From contig NZ_WTYG01000001.1 of the NCBI RefSeq assembly GCF_009828015.1, positions 744,001-808,000 of the forward strand: 64,000 nucleotides of DNA, written 5' to 3'. The position numbers and the translations under genes are program-made. Under the pieces are notes generated by a model that had not been told where the DNA came from, did no database searches, and worked only from the letters and a program-made list of their open reading frames with translations. This DNA is from Qipengyuania citrea. GTDB lineage: Bacteria; Pseudomonadota; Alphaproteobacteria; Sphingomonadales; Sphingomonadaceae. Below are positions 53,997 to 63,636 of the stretch, one piece after another. Position 1 is the stretch's first letter; each line of letters opens with the position of its first letter.

Positions 53997-54595
53997 GCGG
54001 GCAGTGCCCCCTCTTCGCGCAAGGCGCCCAGGACCTGGAGCAGCGGCATGCCGAGCACGGTGAACTGGTCGCCAGCGATGCTGTCGAACAATTGTACCCC
54101 GGGCCCTTCGATCCGGAAAACGCCGACGCAATAGGACACCGCGGGCCATTCGGCATCGAGATAGGCCTCGATGAACGCGGCGCTGAGTTCGCGAACCCTG
54201 AGGCGTGCGAAATCCGAGCCGATCCACAGGATCTGCGACCCGCGTGCCAGCGCAGCGGCGCTGTGCAGCGTCATGACCTTGCCGGAGAATGCCCGCAGAT
54301 GGTCGGCCGCATCGGCGCGGCTGGCGGGCTTGTCGAAACGCCGGCCATCGACCTCGACCAGCGAATCGGAGCCCAGCACCAGATCGCCAGGAAGGGCTGA
54401 CGAAACGGCGGCGGCCTTTGCCGCGGCCAGCGCCTGCGCGATTTCGGCCGGTTCGGCGCCGCCCATCTCGTTCTCAAGCGCGCGTTCGTCGATATCGGCG
54501 CCCCTGGCCGTGAACGCGATCCCGGCGGCTTCGAGCATTGCCTTGCGCGAGGCGCTGTTCGAAGCGAGGACGATCCCGCTGCCATCGAGTGTCAT
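53993..54595 (-). CDS. maf: Maf-like nucleoside triphosphate pyrophosphatase
   Basis: A 200-residue house-cleaning pyrophosphatase that removes modified or non-canonical nucleotides. The N-terminal signature [17 protein letters not shown], the [16 protein letters not shown] catalytic strand and [13 protein letters not shown] are present. In many alphaproteobacteria maf lies between PPSR and aroE, as here. The ATG at 54595 overlaps the PPSR stop (ATGA). Confidence 0.93.
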   Translation of the reverse strand: MTLDGSGIVLASNSASRKAMLEAAGIAFTARGADIDERALENEMGGAEPAEIAQALAAAKAAAVSSALPGDLVLGSDSLVEVDGRRFDKPASRADAADHLRAFSGKVMTLHSAAALARGSQILWIGSDFARLRVRELSAAFIEAYLDAEWPAVSYCVGVFRIEGPGVQLFDSIAGDQFTVLGMPLLQVLGALREEGALPA

Positions 54596-55476
54596 ATCGG
54601 CTTGATTCCCTGCTGGCTGCCACGCGCCTCGCGCTCGTTGTACAGGCGAATGACCGCGGCCGCGGTTTCCTCGATCGAACGGCGCGTCACGTCGATCACC
54701 GCCCAGCCATTGTCGGCAAACATGCGGCGGGCGAACTTGACCTCGTCCTTGACCCGTTCGTTGTCGACATAGTCGGTTTCGCGCTCCTCGTTGAGCGTCA
54801 GCAGACGGTTGCGCCGGATCTGCACCAGCCGTTCGGGCGCGGTGGTGAGGCCGACGATCATCGGATGCTTCAATTCGAACAGCTTGGGCGGGGGCGGGCT
54901 CTCGACCACCAGCGGGATATTGGCGACCTTGTAACCGCGGTTGGCGAGGTAGATGCTGGTCGGCGTCTTCGAACTGCGCGAAACCCCTGCAAGCAGGATA
55001 TCCGCCTGTTCCCATTCCTCCCAGCCGATCCCGTCGTCATGGGCGATGGTGAACTGGATCGCTTCCACGCGGTTGAAATAGGCCTGGTCCATGGCGTGCT
55101 GGCGACCCGGGCGGCCGTGTGCTTCCTGGCCCAGAGCCTTTTCCAGCGCCTCGGTCACCCGGTCGAGAATCGGCACGGCGGGCAGGCCGAGCTGCGTACA
55201 GGCTTCTTCCAGCCGCTGGCGCGTTTCCGGATTGACCAGCGTGAACAGCACCAGGCCGGGATTGCCCTTGAGTTCGGGAAGGATCCGCTCGAGATGCTGC
55301 CGGCTGCGAACCATCGGCCAGAAATGGCGAACAACGTCGGCATCCTCGAACTGGGCAAGCGCTGCCTTGGCCAGCATTTCCAGCGTTTCGCCGGTGGAAT
55401 CAGACAGCAGATGCAGGTGGATGCGGTTGGAAATGGCTCGATCCCGGTGCCTGTGGAGAACAGGGGCATAAACCAC
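54592..55476 (-). CDS. PPDK regulatory kinase/phosphorylase (DUF299)
   Basis: A 294-residue bifunctional regulator (PPSR/PpsR) that phosphorylates and dephosphorylates pyruvate phosphate dikinase or PEP synthase. The body starts at [17 protein letters not shown] and contains the nucleotide loop [18 protein letters not shown]. The only in-frame start codon near the N-terminus is ATG at 55476, giving a 17-residue extension. The family member in Rickettsia, RP001, flanks the replication origin, and the same is proposed here. Confidence 0.92.
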   Translation of the reverse strand: MVYAPVLHRHRDRAISNRIHLHLLSDSTGETLEMLAKAALAQFEDADVVRHFWPMVRSRQHLERILPELKGNPGLVLFTLVNPETRQRLEEACTQLGLPAVPILDRVTEALEKALGQEAHGRPGRQHAMDQAYFNRVEAIQFTIAHDDGIGWEEWEQADILLAGVSRSSKTPTSIYLANRGYKVANIPLVVESPPPPKLFELKHPMIVGLTTAPERLVQIRRNRLLTLNEERETDYVDNERVKDEVKFARRMFADNGWAVIDVTRRSIEETAAAVIRLYNEREARGSQQGIKPI

Positions 55477-55753
55477 GGGAGAAAGCTGGCGACAAGTTCG
55501 GGGAGGAAAACGCTCCCCGATACGAGTCCTCCACGGGCCGATTCCCGCACAGCAAATCCGAGTTTTGCGCAGCCCCGGGGATAGCAGGGATAAGTTTGAC
55601 TCGACTCAGACGGCTGGGCGAGTCGCTCGCGCGCCTCGACCCTTTGCAGCGCGGGAGAAATCGGGCAGGGGCCGGTTATCCCTGAAATCCACAGGGCCAA
55701 CAGACACCATCAACCTCTATATATACTATTATTTTATTGGATTGGACTCAGCG
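55477..55753. other. Candidate chromosomal replication origin (oriC)
   Basis: The 277-bp gap between the PPSR gene and hemE, the site of the Caulobacter origin. It contains TTATCCCTG in inverted orientation (55585-55593 minus, 55676-55684 plus) and AAATCCACA (55685-55693). A near-perfect DnaA box TTCTCCACA lies on the minus strand just inside PPSR (55452-55460). An AT-rich tract (about 55715-55743) could be the unwinding element. GANTC sites are at 55524, 55598, 55603, 55620 and 55745. Flanking genes diverge from it. The AT tract may also serve as the hemE promoter. Confidence 0.65.
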
Positions 55754-56779
55754 ATGCCCGGTCTCCTGCTCGATACGCTGAACGGCAAGCCCGCCGATCG
55801 GACCCCCCTGTGGCTCATGCGCCAAGCAGGGCGCTATCTTCCCGAATATCGCGCGCTGCGGGCCGAAAAGGGCGGGTTTCTCGCGATGGCTTACGACAGC
55901 GAGGCGGCGTGCGAGATTACCCTGCAGCCGATCGACCGGTTCGGCTTCGACGGGGCAATCCTGTTTTCCGATATCCTGATCGTACCGCACGCGCTTGGTC
56001 AGCATCTCGAATTCATGGCCGGCGAAGGGCCGAAGCTTTCGCCGCCGCTGGTCGATGCGGTTCTCGCCGACCTGACGCCTGATCCCACCCGCTACGATCC
56101 GATCTACGAGACCGTGCGCCTGTGCCGCAAGCGGCTGCCCGACGGTGTGACCATGTTGGGCTTTGCCGGGAGCCCGTGGACGGTGGCGACCTACATGGTC
56201 GCGGGCGAGGGGAGCCGCGACCAGCATGCCGCGCGCGCGATGGCCTATGCCGATCCGGGCAAGCTGGATGCCATCCTTGACCGGATCGTATCCGAGACAA
56301 TCACTTATCTCTCCGGCCAGATCGCCGCCGGAGCCGAAGCGGTGCAGCTGTTCGACAGCTGGGCGGGCAGCCTGGCGCCCGACGAATTCGAACGCCTGGT
56401 GATCGCCCCCAACGCTGCGATCACCACTGCGCTGCGCGAACGCCATCCGGAAACGCCGATCATCGGTTTTCCCAAAGGTGCGGGAGAGAAATTGCCCGCC
56501 TATGCGCGCGAAACCAGGGTTGATGCTGTCGGGGTCGACGAAACGCTCGATCCGGAATGGGCTGCGCGCGAATTGCCCGCCGGCATGCCGGTCCAGGGCA
56601 ATCTCGATCCACTGCTGCTGCTTGCGGGAAGCGACCGGCTCGAACAACGAGTCCGGACGATTCTCGAAGCGTTTGCGGGCCGGCCGCATGTCTTCAATCT
56701 CGGCCACGGGATCGACCGCCGCACGCCGATTGCCCATGTCGAGCGATTGATATCCACCGTTCGTGCGTTCGAGGGGTGA
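55754..56779 (+). CDS. hemE: Uroporphyrinogen decarboxylase
   Basis: A 341-residue enzyme decarboxylating uroporphyrinogen III to coproporphyrinogen III. PLWLMRQAGRYLPEYR near the N-terminus carries the catalytic Arg residues, and the second signature GFAGSPWTVATYM and HGIDRRTP are intact. The ATG at 55754 is set by homology. It is the first plus-strand gene right of the candidate origin, with hemJ behind it. Confidence 0.97.
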   Translation: MPGLLLDTLNGKPADRTPLWLMRQAGRYLPEYRALRAEKGGFLAMAYDSEAACEITLQPIDRFGFDGAILFSDILIVPHALGQHLEFMAGEGPKLSPPLVDAVLADLTPDPTRYDPIYETVRLCRKRLPDGVTMLGFAGSPWTVATYMVAGEGSRDQHAARAMAYADPGKLDAILDRIVSETITYLSGQIAAGAEAVQLFDSWAGSLAPDEFERLVIAPNAAITTALRERHPETPIIGFPKGAGEKLPAYARETRVDAVGVDETLDPEWAARELPAGMPVQGNLDPLLLLAGSDRLEQRVRTILEAFAGRPHVFNLGHGIDRRTPIAHVERLISTVRAFEG

Positions 56780-56812
56780 CGCGGCGGTGAGTGGTCCCTA
56801 CATGAAGTTTGA

Positions 56813-57256
56813 ATGCAGGATCTGCTTGCCATGACCTATCTCTGGCTCAAGGCCGGACACATCATTTTCATGGTGTTCTGGCTCGCTGGCCTTTTCATGC
56901 TGCCGCGGCAGATGATCTACCTTCACCCCGCCAGCCCCGGGTCCGATGAATCCGCCCTGTGGGCGAAGCGGATGGGGCTGCTGCGCAAGGTCATCCTCAC
57001 TCCCAGCCTGATCGTGGTGTGGGTTCTGGGACTGCTGCTGGCAATGACCATCGGTGCCTGGGACCAGGGCTGGTTCCATGCCAAGCTGCTCTTCGTCCTG
57101 CTGCTGACGGCGTTTCATGGGATCATGGTTGCCCGATCGAAGAAAATGATCGCCGGTGATCGTCCGATGAGCGAGAAACAGCTCCGGATGTGGGGCGAAT
57201 TTCCCGGCATCATGCTGGCGATCATCGTGATCCTGGTTATCGTCAAACCCTTCTGA
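56813..57256 (+). CDS. hemJ: Protoporphyrinogen oxidase HemJ
   Basis: A 147-residue four-helix membrane protein of the HemJ family, oxidising protoporphyrinogen IX in heme synthesis. The conserved His is in WLKAGHIIFMVFWLAGLFMLPR, followed by a conserved Arg/Lys-rich loop (MGLLRKVILTPSLIVVW) and GWFHAKLLFVLLL with the second His. The start is ATG at 56813 or, with AGGA 10 bases before it, 56831. It follows hemE, which fits the pathway. Confidence 0.92.
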   Translation: MQDLLAMTYLWLKAGHIIFMVFWLAGLFMLPRQMIYLHPASPGSDESALWAKRMGLLRKVILTPSLIVVWVLGLLLAMTIGAWDQGWFHAKLLFVLLLTAFHGIMVARSKKMIAGDRPMSEKQLRMWGEFPGIMLAIIVILVIVKPF

Positions 57257-57279
57257 CGAGCGGCGCGTCGCTTTGTGAA

Positions 57280-57308
57280 TTGACGGCCCGACAGCGGGCC
57301 CGTATTCC
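57280..57308 (+). promoter_or_regulatory. Candidate promoter and structured leader of rho
   Basis: TTGACG (57280-57285), 17 bases, TATTCC (57303-57308). The resulting leader of about 105 bases contains a perfect 7-bp hairpin GGCCTCG/CGAGGCC (57329-57335 with 57344-57350). rho is autoregulated by leader attenuation in E. coli; a similar control here is only possible. Confidence 0.5.
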
Positions 57309-57418
57309 GTGCCCATCCACCGGCGATAGGCCTCGCATATCGACGAGGCCGGGTCCGCTTTCTCCAAGCCCATACCGACCCGCCGGCCATCCAAACCCGA
57401 ATACCGAGTAAAACTGAT

Positions 57419-58684
<1,266 letters not shown>

Positions 58685-58697
58685 GGGTTCGCACGCG

Positions 58698-59219
58698 ATG
58701 CCCGTCCAGAGAGCCGCCATCACGGGGGCTCTCGGGGCGGGCAAGTCGACGCTGCTGGCAGAGCTGTCGCGCCGCGGCGTGGCGACGGTCTCGGAAGTCG
58801 CGCGGACGATCCTGAAATCCGCCGGCGGCATGGCGCTTCGCGAAGAGGATCCGCTCGCCTTCGGCGATGCAATGCTCTCAGCGCAACTGGCGGCATGGGA
58901 CGATACGCAGATCGAGGGTTCGGTCGTATTCGACCGTGGCTTTCCCGATATTGCCGGTTTCCTGCGGGTCGAAGGACTACCCGTCTCCGACGAGATTACG
59001 CGGGCATGCGATGAATATCGTTTCGAGGGGCCGATCTTTCGCGCACCGCCATGGCGCGCGATCTACACGCCGGACGACGAGCGGATTTAGGATTGGGAAG
59101 AAGCCATTGCCAGCGACCGGGCCGTGTGTGCGGCCTGGCGCGGCCATGGCTATGCGCTGATCGACCTGCCCATGGTTTTCGCCGAGGAGCGCGCGTCGTT
59201 CGTTGTCGCGCGCCTATGA
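58698..59219 (+). pseudogene. AAA-type ATPase/kinase gene with an in-frame amber codon
   Basis: The frame encodes an AAA_28-like P-loop protein (GALGAGKST at 10-18) but meets TAG at 59088-59090 after 130 residues. The same frame continues with DWEEAIASDRAVCAAW and ends VVARL at TGA 59217-59219, reading like the normal C-terminal third (lid helix and last strand). A single C-to-T change of CAG would explain it. Either a recent pseudogene, a tolerated truncation, or readthrough. It starts 13 bp behind rho. Confidence 0.75.
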
Positions 59220-59615
59220 TGCTTTCATCGCCTCCAGCATGGCCGCCATCTGCTCCCAGACCTTGTTGACCGCCTTCAGCGGCCGCACCATGACCTTGAA
59301 ATCGACGATCTTGCCGTGTTCATCGAAACGGATCAGGTCGATGCCGTTGACGTGGACACCGTCCATTTCGGTGGTGAACTCGAGCATCGCATTGTCCCCG
59401 TCGACGAGCTCGCGGACGTATTCGAAACTGTCGTTGCCGAGCGTTTGTCCCGCAGCAGCGAGATAGGCGACCACGAGATCGCGCCCCTGTTGCGGGGTGT
59501 GGACGACGGGCGAATGGAACACGGCATCTTCATGGATGATCGCGGCGAGCGCCTTGGGCGAATTGCCGCTCTCGATCACATCGTGCCATGCCTTGAGTCC
59601 GCGTTGCGCCGTCAT
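59214..59615 (-). CDS. NTF2/SnoaL-like protein
   Basis: A 133-residue single-domain cone-shaped fold of the nuclear transport factor 2 family. It starts with a helix (LKAWHDVIES), then IIHEDAVFHSPVV, and ends with strands containing EFTTEMDGVHVNGIDLIRFDEHGKIVDFKVMVRP. The pocket lacks an obvious catalytic dyad, and the function is unknown. It overlaps the glutamate synthase-like gene by 4 bases upstream and the ATPase pseudogene end by 6 bases. Confidence 0.87.
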   Translation of the reverse strand: MTAQRGLKAWHDVIESGNSPKALAAIIHEDAVFHSPVVHTPQQGRDLVVAYLAAAGQTLGNDSFEYVRELVDGDNAMLEFTTEMDGVHVNGIDLIRFDEHGKIVDFKVMVRPLKAVNKVWEQMAAMLEAMKAS

Positions 59616-61228
59616 ATCGCCTCCCTGAATGTCTCCGCCCGAGCGGCGGCCCAGGCGTGGGCATAAGGGGTCGATTCGGGCGAGTCGAGCAGCGCGCCGG
59701 GTTGGAGGAAGCCGTGCAGGCGATCGAGGCTATCCGACTGTGCGCCATTGAGCCGTTCGGAGATGTCGCCGGGTTCGATCTGCCAGGGATTGTCGAGCCC
59801 CATCGCGACCACCATCTCACGGAATGAATGCAGCGTATGGCGCTGAAAACGCGCGACTCTCTCGGCCTTTTCCATTGGCACCAAGCCACGCTGGCGGGTT
59901 GCATCCTGCGTTGCCACTCCCGTCGGGCAAGTATCGGCATGACACTTCATCGATTGCACGCAGCCCAGCGCGAACATGAAAGCGCGGCCCGCGTTGCACC
60001 AGTCTGCACCGAGGCCGAGATTCATCGCCATTCCTGCGCCTGAATGGACCATGCCCGCTGCGGCCAGTTTCACTTCGCTCTTGAGACCGGTCCCGACGAG
60101 CGCATTGCGGACAAGGATCAGTCCTTCGCGCAGCGGCATGCCCACGCGGTTGGAGAATTCCACCGGTGCCGCGCCGGTGCCGCCTTCCGCGCCGTCGACC
60201 ACGATATAGTCGACCGTGATACCGGTTTCGCGCATCGCTTTCATGATGGCGAAGACTTCATGGGGCTTGCCAACGCACAGCTTGATGCCGACCGGCTTTC
60301 CGCCCGACAGGTCGCGGAGCTGCGCAGCCCATTCAAGCATGCCGGTGGGCGTGGAAAAGGTCGAATGGGCCGGAGGCGAGATGCAATCTGTGCCGACAGG
60401 TACACCGCGTGCTTCGGCAATTTCGTCGGTGACCTTGCTTCCCGGCAGGACGCCGCCATGGCCGGGCTTGGCGCCTTGGCTGAGCTTGATCTCGACCATT
60501 TTGACCTGCGGATCCTGCGCGGTTTGTGCAAACTGATCGGGATCGAAGGAGCCGTCATCGGTCCGGCAACCGAAATAGCCGCTGCCGATTTCCCACACGA
60601 GGTCACCGCCGTGCGAACGGTGATAGCGCGAGATGCCCCCTTCGCCGGTATCGTGGTAGAAATTGCCCGCGGCGGCTCCCTTGTTGAGTGCCATGATCGC
60701 ATTGGCCGACAGCGATCCGAAGCTCATCGCGGAGATATTGAGGAGCGAGGCAGAGTAGGGCTGCCTACATTGCTTGCCGCCGACATCGACCCGCCATTCC
60801 GACGGGGCCTGCGCGTTGGGCACGACCGAATGGGCGAGCCATTCATACTCGTCCGAATAGACGTCGAGTTCGGTCCCGAAGGGATGCGAGTCGAGCTGGC
60901 CTTTCGCCCGGGCGTAGACGAGGGCGCGCTGCTGGTGGTTGAACGGGCGGCCCTCGAGATCGCCTTCGACGATATAGGCCCGCGCATAGGGGCGCAGGTC
61001 TTCCATGATCCAGCGGATATGCGCGAGCAGTGGGTAATTGCGCCACAGCGTGTGCTGGCGCTGGAAGAAATCGTACAGCGCCAGCAACAGCAGAGGAACG
61101 GTGACTACCAGGCCCCAGCGCAAGGGTTCGACCAGCAGGAAGACCGCGCAGAGTAAAGCGACGACCGCAGTCGGCCCGAACCGCATTAGCAGTTCGGACG
61201 ACTCGCGCAGATTGGCCCGGTTGCGCAT
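59612..61228 (-). CDS. FMN-binding glutamate synthase family protein
   Basis: A 538-residue protein with two N-terminal hydrophobic helices (about 14-50) and a glutamate-synthase-like alpha/beta barrel. Family motifs: SFGSLSANAIMALN, EIKLSQGAKPGHGGVLP, and EGGTGAAPVEFSN, the FMN site. The cluster-type Cys region CHADTCPTGVATQ is also present. Family members act as stand-alone GltB-like domains; the amido or amino donor is unknown. It overlaps the dienelactone hydrolase gene by one base. Confidence 0.92.
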   Translation of the reverse strand: MRNRANLRESSELLMRFGPTAVVALLCAVFLLVEPLRWGLVVTVPLLLLALYDFFQRQHTLWRNYPLLAHIRWIMEDLRPYARAYIVEGDLEGRPFNHQQRALVYARAKGQLDSHPFGTELDVYSDEYEWLAHSVVPNAQAPSEWRVDVGGKQCRQPYSASLLNISAMSFGSLSANAIMALNKGAAAGNFYHDTGEGGISRYHRSHGGDLVWEIGSGYFGCRTDDGSFDPDQFAQTAQDPQVKMVEIKLSQGAKPGHGGVLPGSKVTDEIAEARGVPVGTDCISPPAHSTFSTPTGMLEWAAQLRDLSGGKPVGIKLCVGKPHEVFAIMKAMRETGITVDYIVVDGAEGGTGAAPVEFSNRVGMPLREGLILVRNALVGTGLKSEVKLAAAGMVHSGAGMAMNLGLGADWCNAGRAFMFALGCVQSMKCHADTCPTGVATQDATRQRGLVPMEKAERVARFQRHTLHSFREMVVAMGLDNPWQIEPGDISERLNGAQSDSLDRLHGFLQPGALLDSPESTPYAHAWAAARAETFREAI

Positions 61229-61926
61229 CAGGCGAGGTGCTGGGTGAAGAACTCGCTTGTGCGCTTGTCGGCCAGCTGGGCCGCTTCTTCGGACCGCCGC
61301 TTACCGAACTCGGTGGCAAAGCCGTGATCGAGCCCCTCGTAGTCATACAGCGTGACCTTGGGGTGATCGTCCAGTCCTTCGTGCATGGCCTTCTGCGTAT
61401 CCTTATCGACGAAGCCGTCCTCGGTCGGCACATGCAGCATCAGCGGATGGGCAATGGCATGCTTTTCATCCAGCAGGCCGTCGATGCCGACTCCGTAATA
61501 TCCGACGCTCGCATCCACGTCGGTACGCGCGGCAGTCATATAGGCGAGGCGGCCGCCAAGGCAGTATCCAACGCAACCAACTTTCGCGATCTTCTCCGCT
61601 TCGCGCACCTGTTTGATGGTTGCTTCGATGTCGCGGATGCCCTGATCCTGATCGAACTTGCCCATCAGATCGAGCGCGCGCTGGAATTCCGGTTCGACAT
61701 CGGGATCGAGCTCGATCTTCGGTTCGAGCCGCCAGAACAGGTCGGGAGCAATGGCGAGATAGCCGTCTTCGGCGAGACGATCGCACTTGCGGCGGATCCC
61801 CGCGTTCACGCCAAAAATTTCCTGGATCACGACGATCGCGGCCTTGGGGGAGCCGGCCGGCCGCGCCACATAGGCGGTGAACTCTTCGTCGCCGGACAGG
61901 GCGGTGATAGTGACGGTTTCGCTCAT
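61228..61926 (-). CDS. Dienelactone hydrolase family protein
   Basis: A 232-residue alpha/beta hydrolase. The nucleophile elbow is GYCLGG, with Cys in place of the usual Ser, as in dienelactone hydrolase, and the catalytic His is in LDHGFA. QEIFGVNAGIRRKCDRLAEDGY is a family signature. The ATG at 61926 is chosen. First gene of a three-gene minus-strand unit with the glutamate synthase-like and NTF2-like genes. Other chlorocatechol-pathway genes are absent, so the substrate is unclear. Confidence 0.92.
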   Translation of the reverse strand: MSETVTITALSGDEEFTAYVARPAGSPKAAIVVIQEIFGVNAGIRRKCDRLAEDGYLAIAPDLFWRLEPKIELDPDVEPEFQRALDLMGKFDQDQGIRDIEATIKQVREAEKIAKVGCVGYCLGGRLAYMTAARTDVDASVGYYGVGIDGLLDEKHAIAHPLMLHVPTEDGFVDKDTQKAMHEGLDDHPKVTLYDYEGLDHGFATEFGKRRSEEAAQLADKRTSEFFTQHLA

Positions 61927-62024
61927 GGTGGTTTGGCTCCCTCGCTTCGTTTGGTGTCTTACGCTTGCATGACGCGTGATGCGGACCCAGATAGGCTCCT
62001 GCAAGCCATAACGGAGAAATCGCG

Positions 62025-62288
62025 ATGAAGGTCCATATCGAAATCGACTGTTCGCCCGAAGAGGCGCGGACCTTCATGGGCCTGCCCGATGTCGGCAAGG
62101 CGAACGATGTCTATGTCGACATGATGTCCAAGGCGATGAAGGGTGTGAACAACACCGAACAACTTCAGGAATATGCCAAGCAATTGGCTCCCATGGGCCA
62201 GGCGGGGTTCAAGCTGTTCCAGAGCTTCATGGAAGGGGCCAATGCGGCGCGCAGTTCCTCCGCTAAGAAGCCGTCGGACGACAGCTGA
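62025..62288 (+). CDS. DUF6489 family protein
   Basis: An 87-residue soluble family found in sphingomonads. It begins MKVHIEIDCSPEEARTFMGLPDV and has a helical middle with a low-complexity Ser/Ala/Lys tail. Function unknown. It is immediately upstream of mnmE, with 12 bp between. Confidence 0.85.
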   Translation: MKVHIEIDCSPEEARTFMGLPDVGKANDVYVDMMSKAMKGVNNTEQLQEYAKQLAPMGQAGFKLFQSFMEGANAARSSSAKKPSDDS

Positions 62289-62300
62289 GCGATTCTGTGC

Positions 62301-63575
62301 ATGGATGACACGGTCTTCGCGCTGTCGAGCGGCGCTCCGCCGGCGGCCATCGGTATTATCCGTATAAGCGGCCCGCGATCGGGCGCGGCATTGGCCGAAC
62401 TGGCAGGAAAGCTGCCTCCGGCGCGGTCTCCGCGGGTGCGGACGCTGCGTGATCGGACCGGTGCCGTCTTGGATACGACACTGGTTCTCTGGTTTCCCGG
62501 ACCGCAGACCGCGACCGGCGAGGATCTTGCCGAAATTCACTGTCATGGGGGCAGGGCGGTAATCGGCGCGATCTCCCGTTCACTTGCTGACATGGATGGC
62601 TTGCGCGCCGCCGAAACCGGCGAGTTCACCCGCCGCGCCTTTGCGAACGGTCGGATGGACCTCGCCGAGGCCGAGGGTCTTGCGGATTTGCTTGCAGCTG
62701 AAACCGAATTGCAGCGGCAGGGCGCCCTTCTTTCCGCTGGCGGCAGCCTGTCAGAGCGCATCGAGGAATGGCGCGGCCGGGTCCTTGGGTTGGCTGCTGC
62801 CGTCGAAGCTGTCATCGATTTCGCAGACGAGGATGATGTCGCAGGCCTTCCGCCCGGTTTGACCGATGAAACTGAAGATCTCGTCGAGGAAATCCGCCGG
62901 GTCGCCGGGCGGCCCGAGGCGGAGCGTTTGCGGGATGGTGTCCGAGTGATACTCGCAGGCCCGCCCAATGCAGGGAAATCTTCGCTTTTCAACGCGCTGC
63001 TGGCCGATGATGCGGCGATCGTGACACCCGAAGCCGGAACGACCCGCGATGTGCTGGAGCGCTCCGTTGGTATTGCGGGAGTGCCATTCGTGCTGGTCGA
63101 TACTGCGGGCATGCGCAAGGAAGGCGCGGGCGTGATCGAGGAGATGGGCATCGAACGCGCGCGCCGGGCCGTCGAATCGGGTCAGATCGTTCTATGGCTG
63201 GGCGAACCGGTGGAGGCGCCCGATGGCTCGATCATCGTCGCATCGAAAAGCGACCTTGGATCGGCCGACCAGGGACCGGCCGATGTGAAAGTTTCATCTG
63301 TAACGGGGCAGGGGATGGACCTCCTGGTCGACATGATCGTCGAGCGGGGGAAGGCCGCGCTGCCCCCGGTGGACCGGATTGCCTTGAACCGCAGGCAAAA
63401 GGAATGCGCGCTCGCGGCCGCTGACGATCTAGCGCAGCTCGACATATCGGGTGATCTCCTGATTGGGGCGGAACGGCTGCGCAGCGCCCGGCGCGCGCTA
63501 GATCGGCTGGTTGGGCGCGATTCGACCGAGGAAATGCTCGACGCGTTGTTTGGGCGGTTCTGTATCGGCAAATAG
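62301..63575 (+). CDS. mnmE: tRNA-5-carboxymethylaminomethyl-2-thiouridine synthesis GTPase MnmE
   Basis: A 424-residue GTPase that works with MnmG to modify U34 of certain tRNAs. The N-terminal domain has GIIRISGP; the G domain has G1 GPPNAGKSSLFN, G2/G3 EAGTTRD and DTAGMRKEG, and G4-like ASKSDL. The C-terminus is the invariant CIGK. MnmG is encoded directly behind it. The ATG at 62301 fits the family N-terminus (DTVFALSSG). Confidence 0.96.
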   Translation: MDDTVFALSSGAPPAAIGIIRISGPRSGAALAELAGKLPPARSPRVRTLRDRTGAVLDTTLVLWFPGPQTATGEDLAEIHCHGGRAVIGAISRSLADMDGLRAAETGEFTRRAFANGRMDLAEAEGLADLLAAETELQRQGALLSAGGSLSERIEEWRGRVLGLAAAVEAVIDFADEDDVAGLPPGLTDETEDLVEEIRRVAGRPEAERLRDGVRVILAGPPNAGKSSLFNALLADDAAIVTPEAGTTRDVLERSVGIAGVPFVLVDTAGMRKEGAGVIEEMGIERARRAVESGQIVLWLGEPVEAPDGSIIVASKSDLGSADQGPADVKVSSVTGQGMDLLVDMIVERGKAALPPVDRIALNRRQKECALAAADDLAQLDISGDLLIGAERLRSARRALDRLVGRDSTEEMLDALFGRFCIGK

Positions 63576-63591
63576 TGTTTCACGTGAAACA
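63576..63591. other. parS centromere site
   Basis: A perfect 16-bp palindrome, TGTTTCACGTGAAACA, beginning at the base after the mnmE stop codon. It matches the widely conserved bacterial parS core GTTTCACGTGAAAC, to which ParB binds and from which it spreads. It is about 8 kb from the candidate origin. No second copy was seen in the window. Confidence 0.9.
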
Positions 63592-63636
63592 CGGCTTTTT
63601 GACGCGTGAGGCGGCGCCGGTTAAAGGGCCCGTCTG

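Noticed and set aside
60044-61156. A 370-codon plus-strand frame opposite the glutamate synthase-like gene
   Set aside because: It is an antisense artefact with no motif, while the minus-strand gene has a complete FMN-binding signature.
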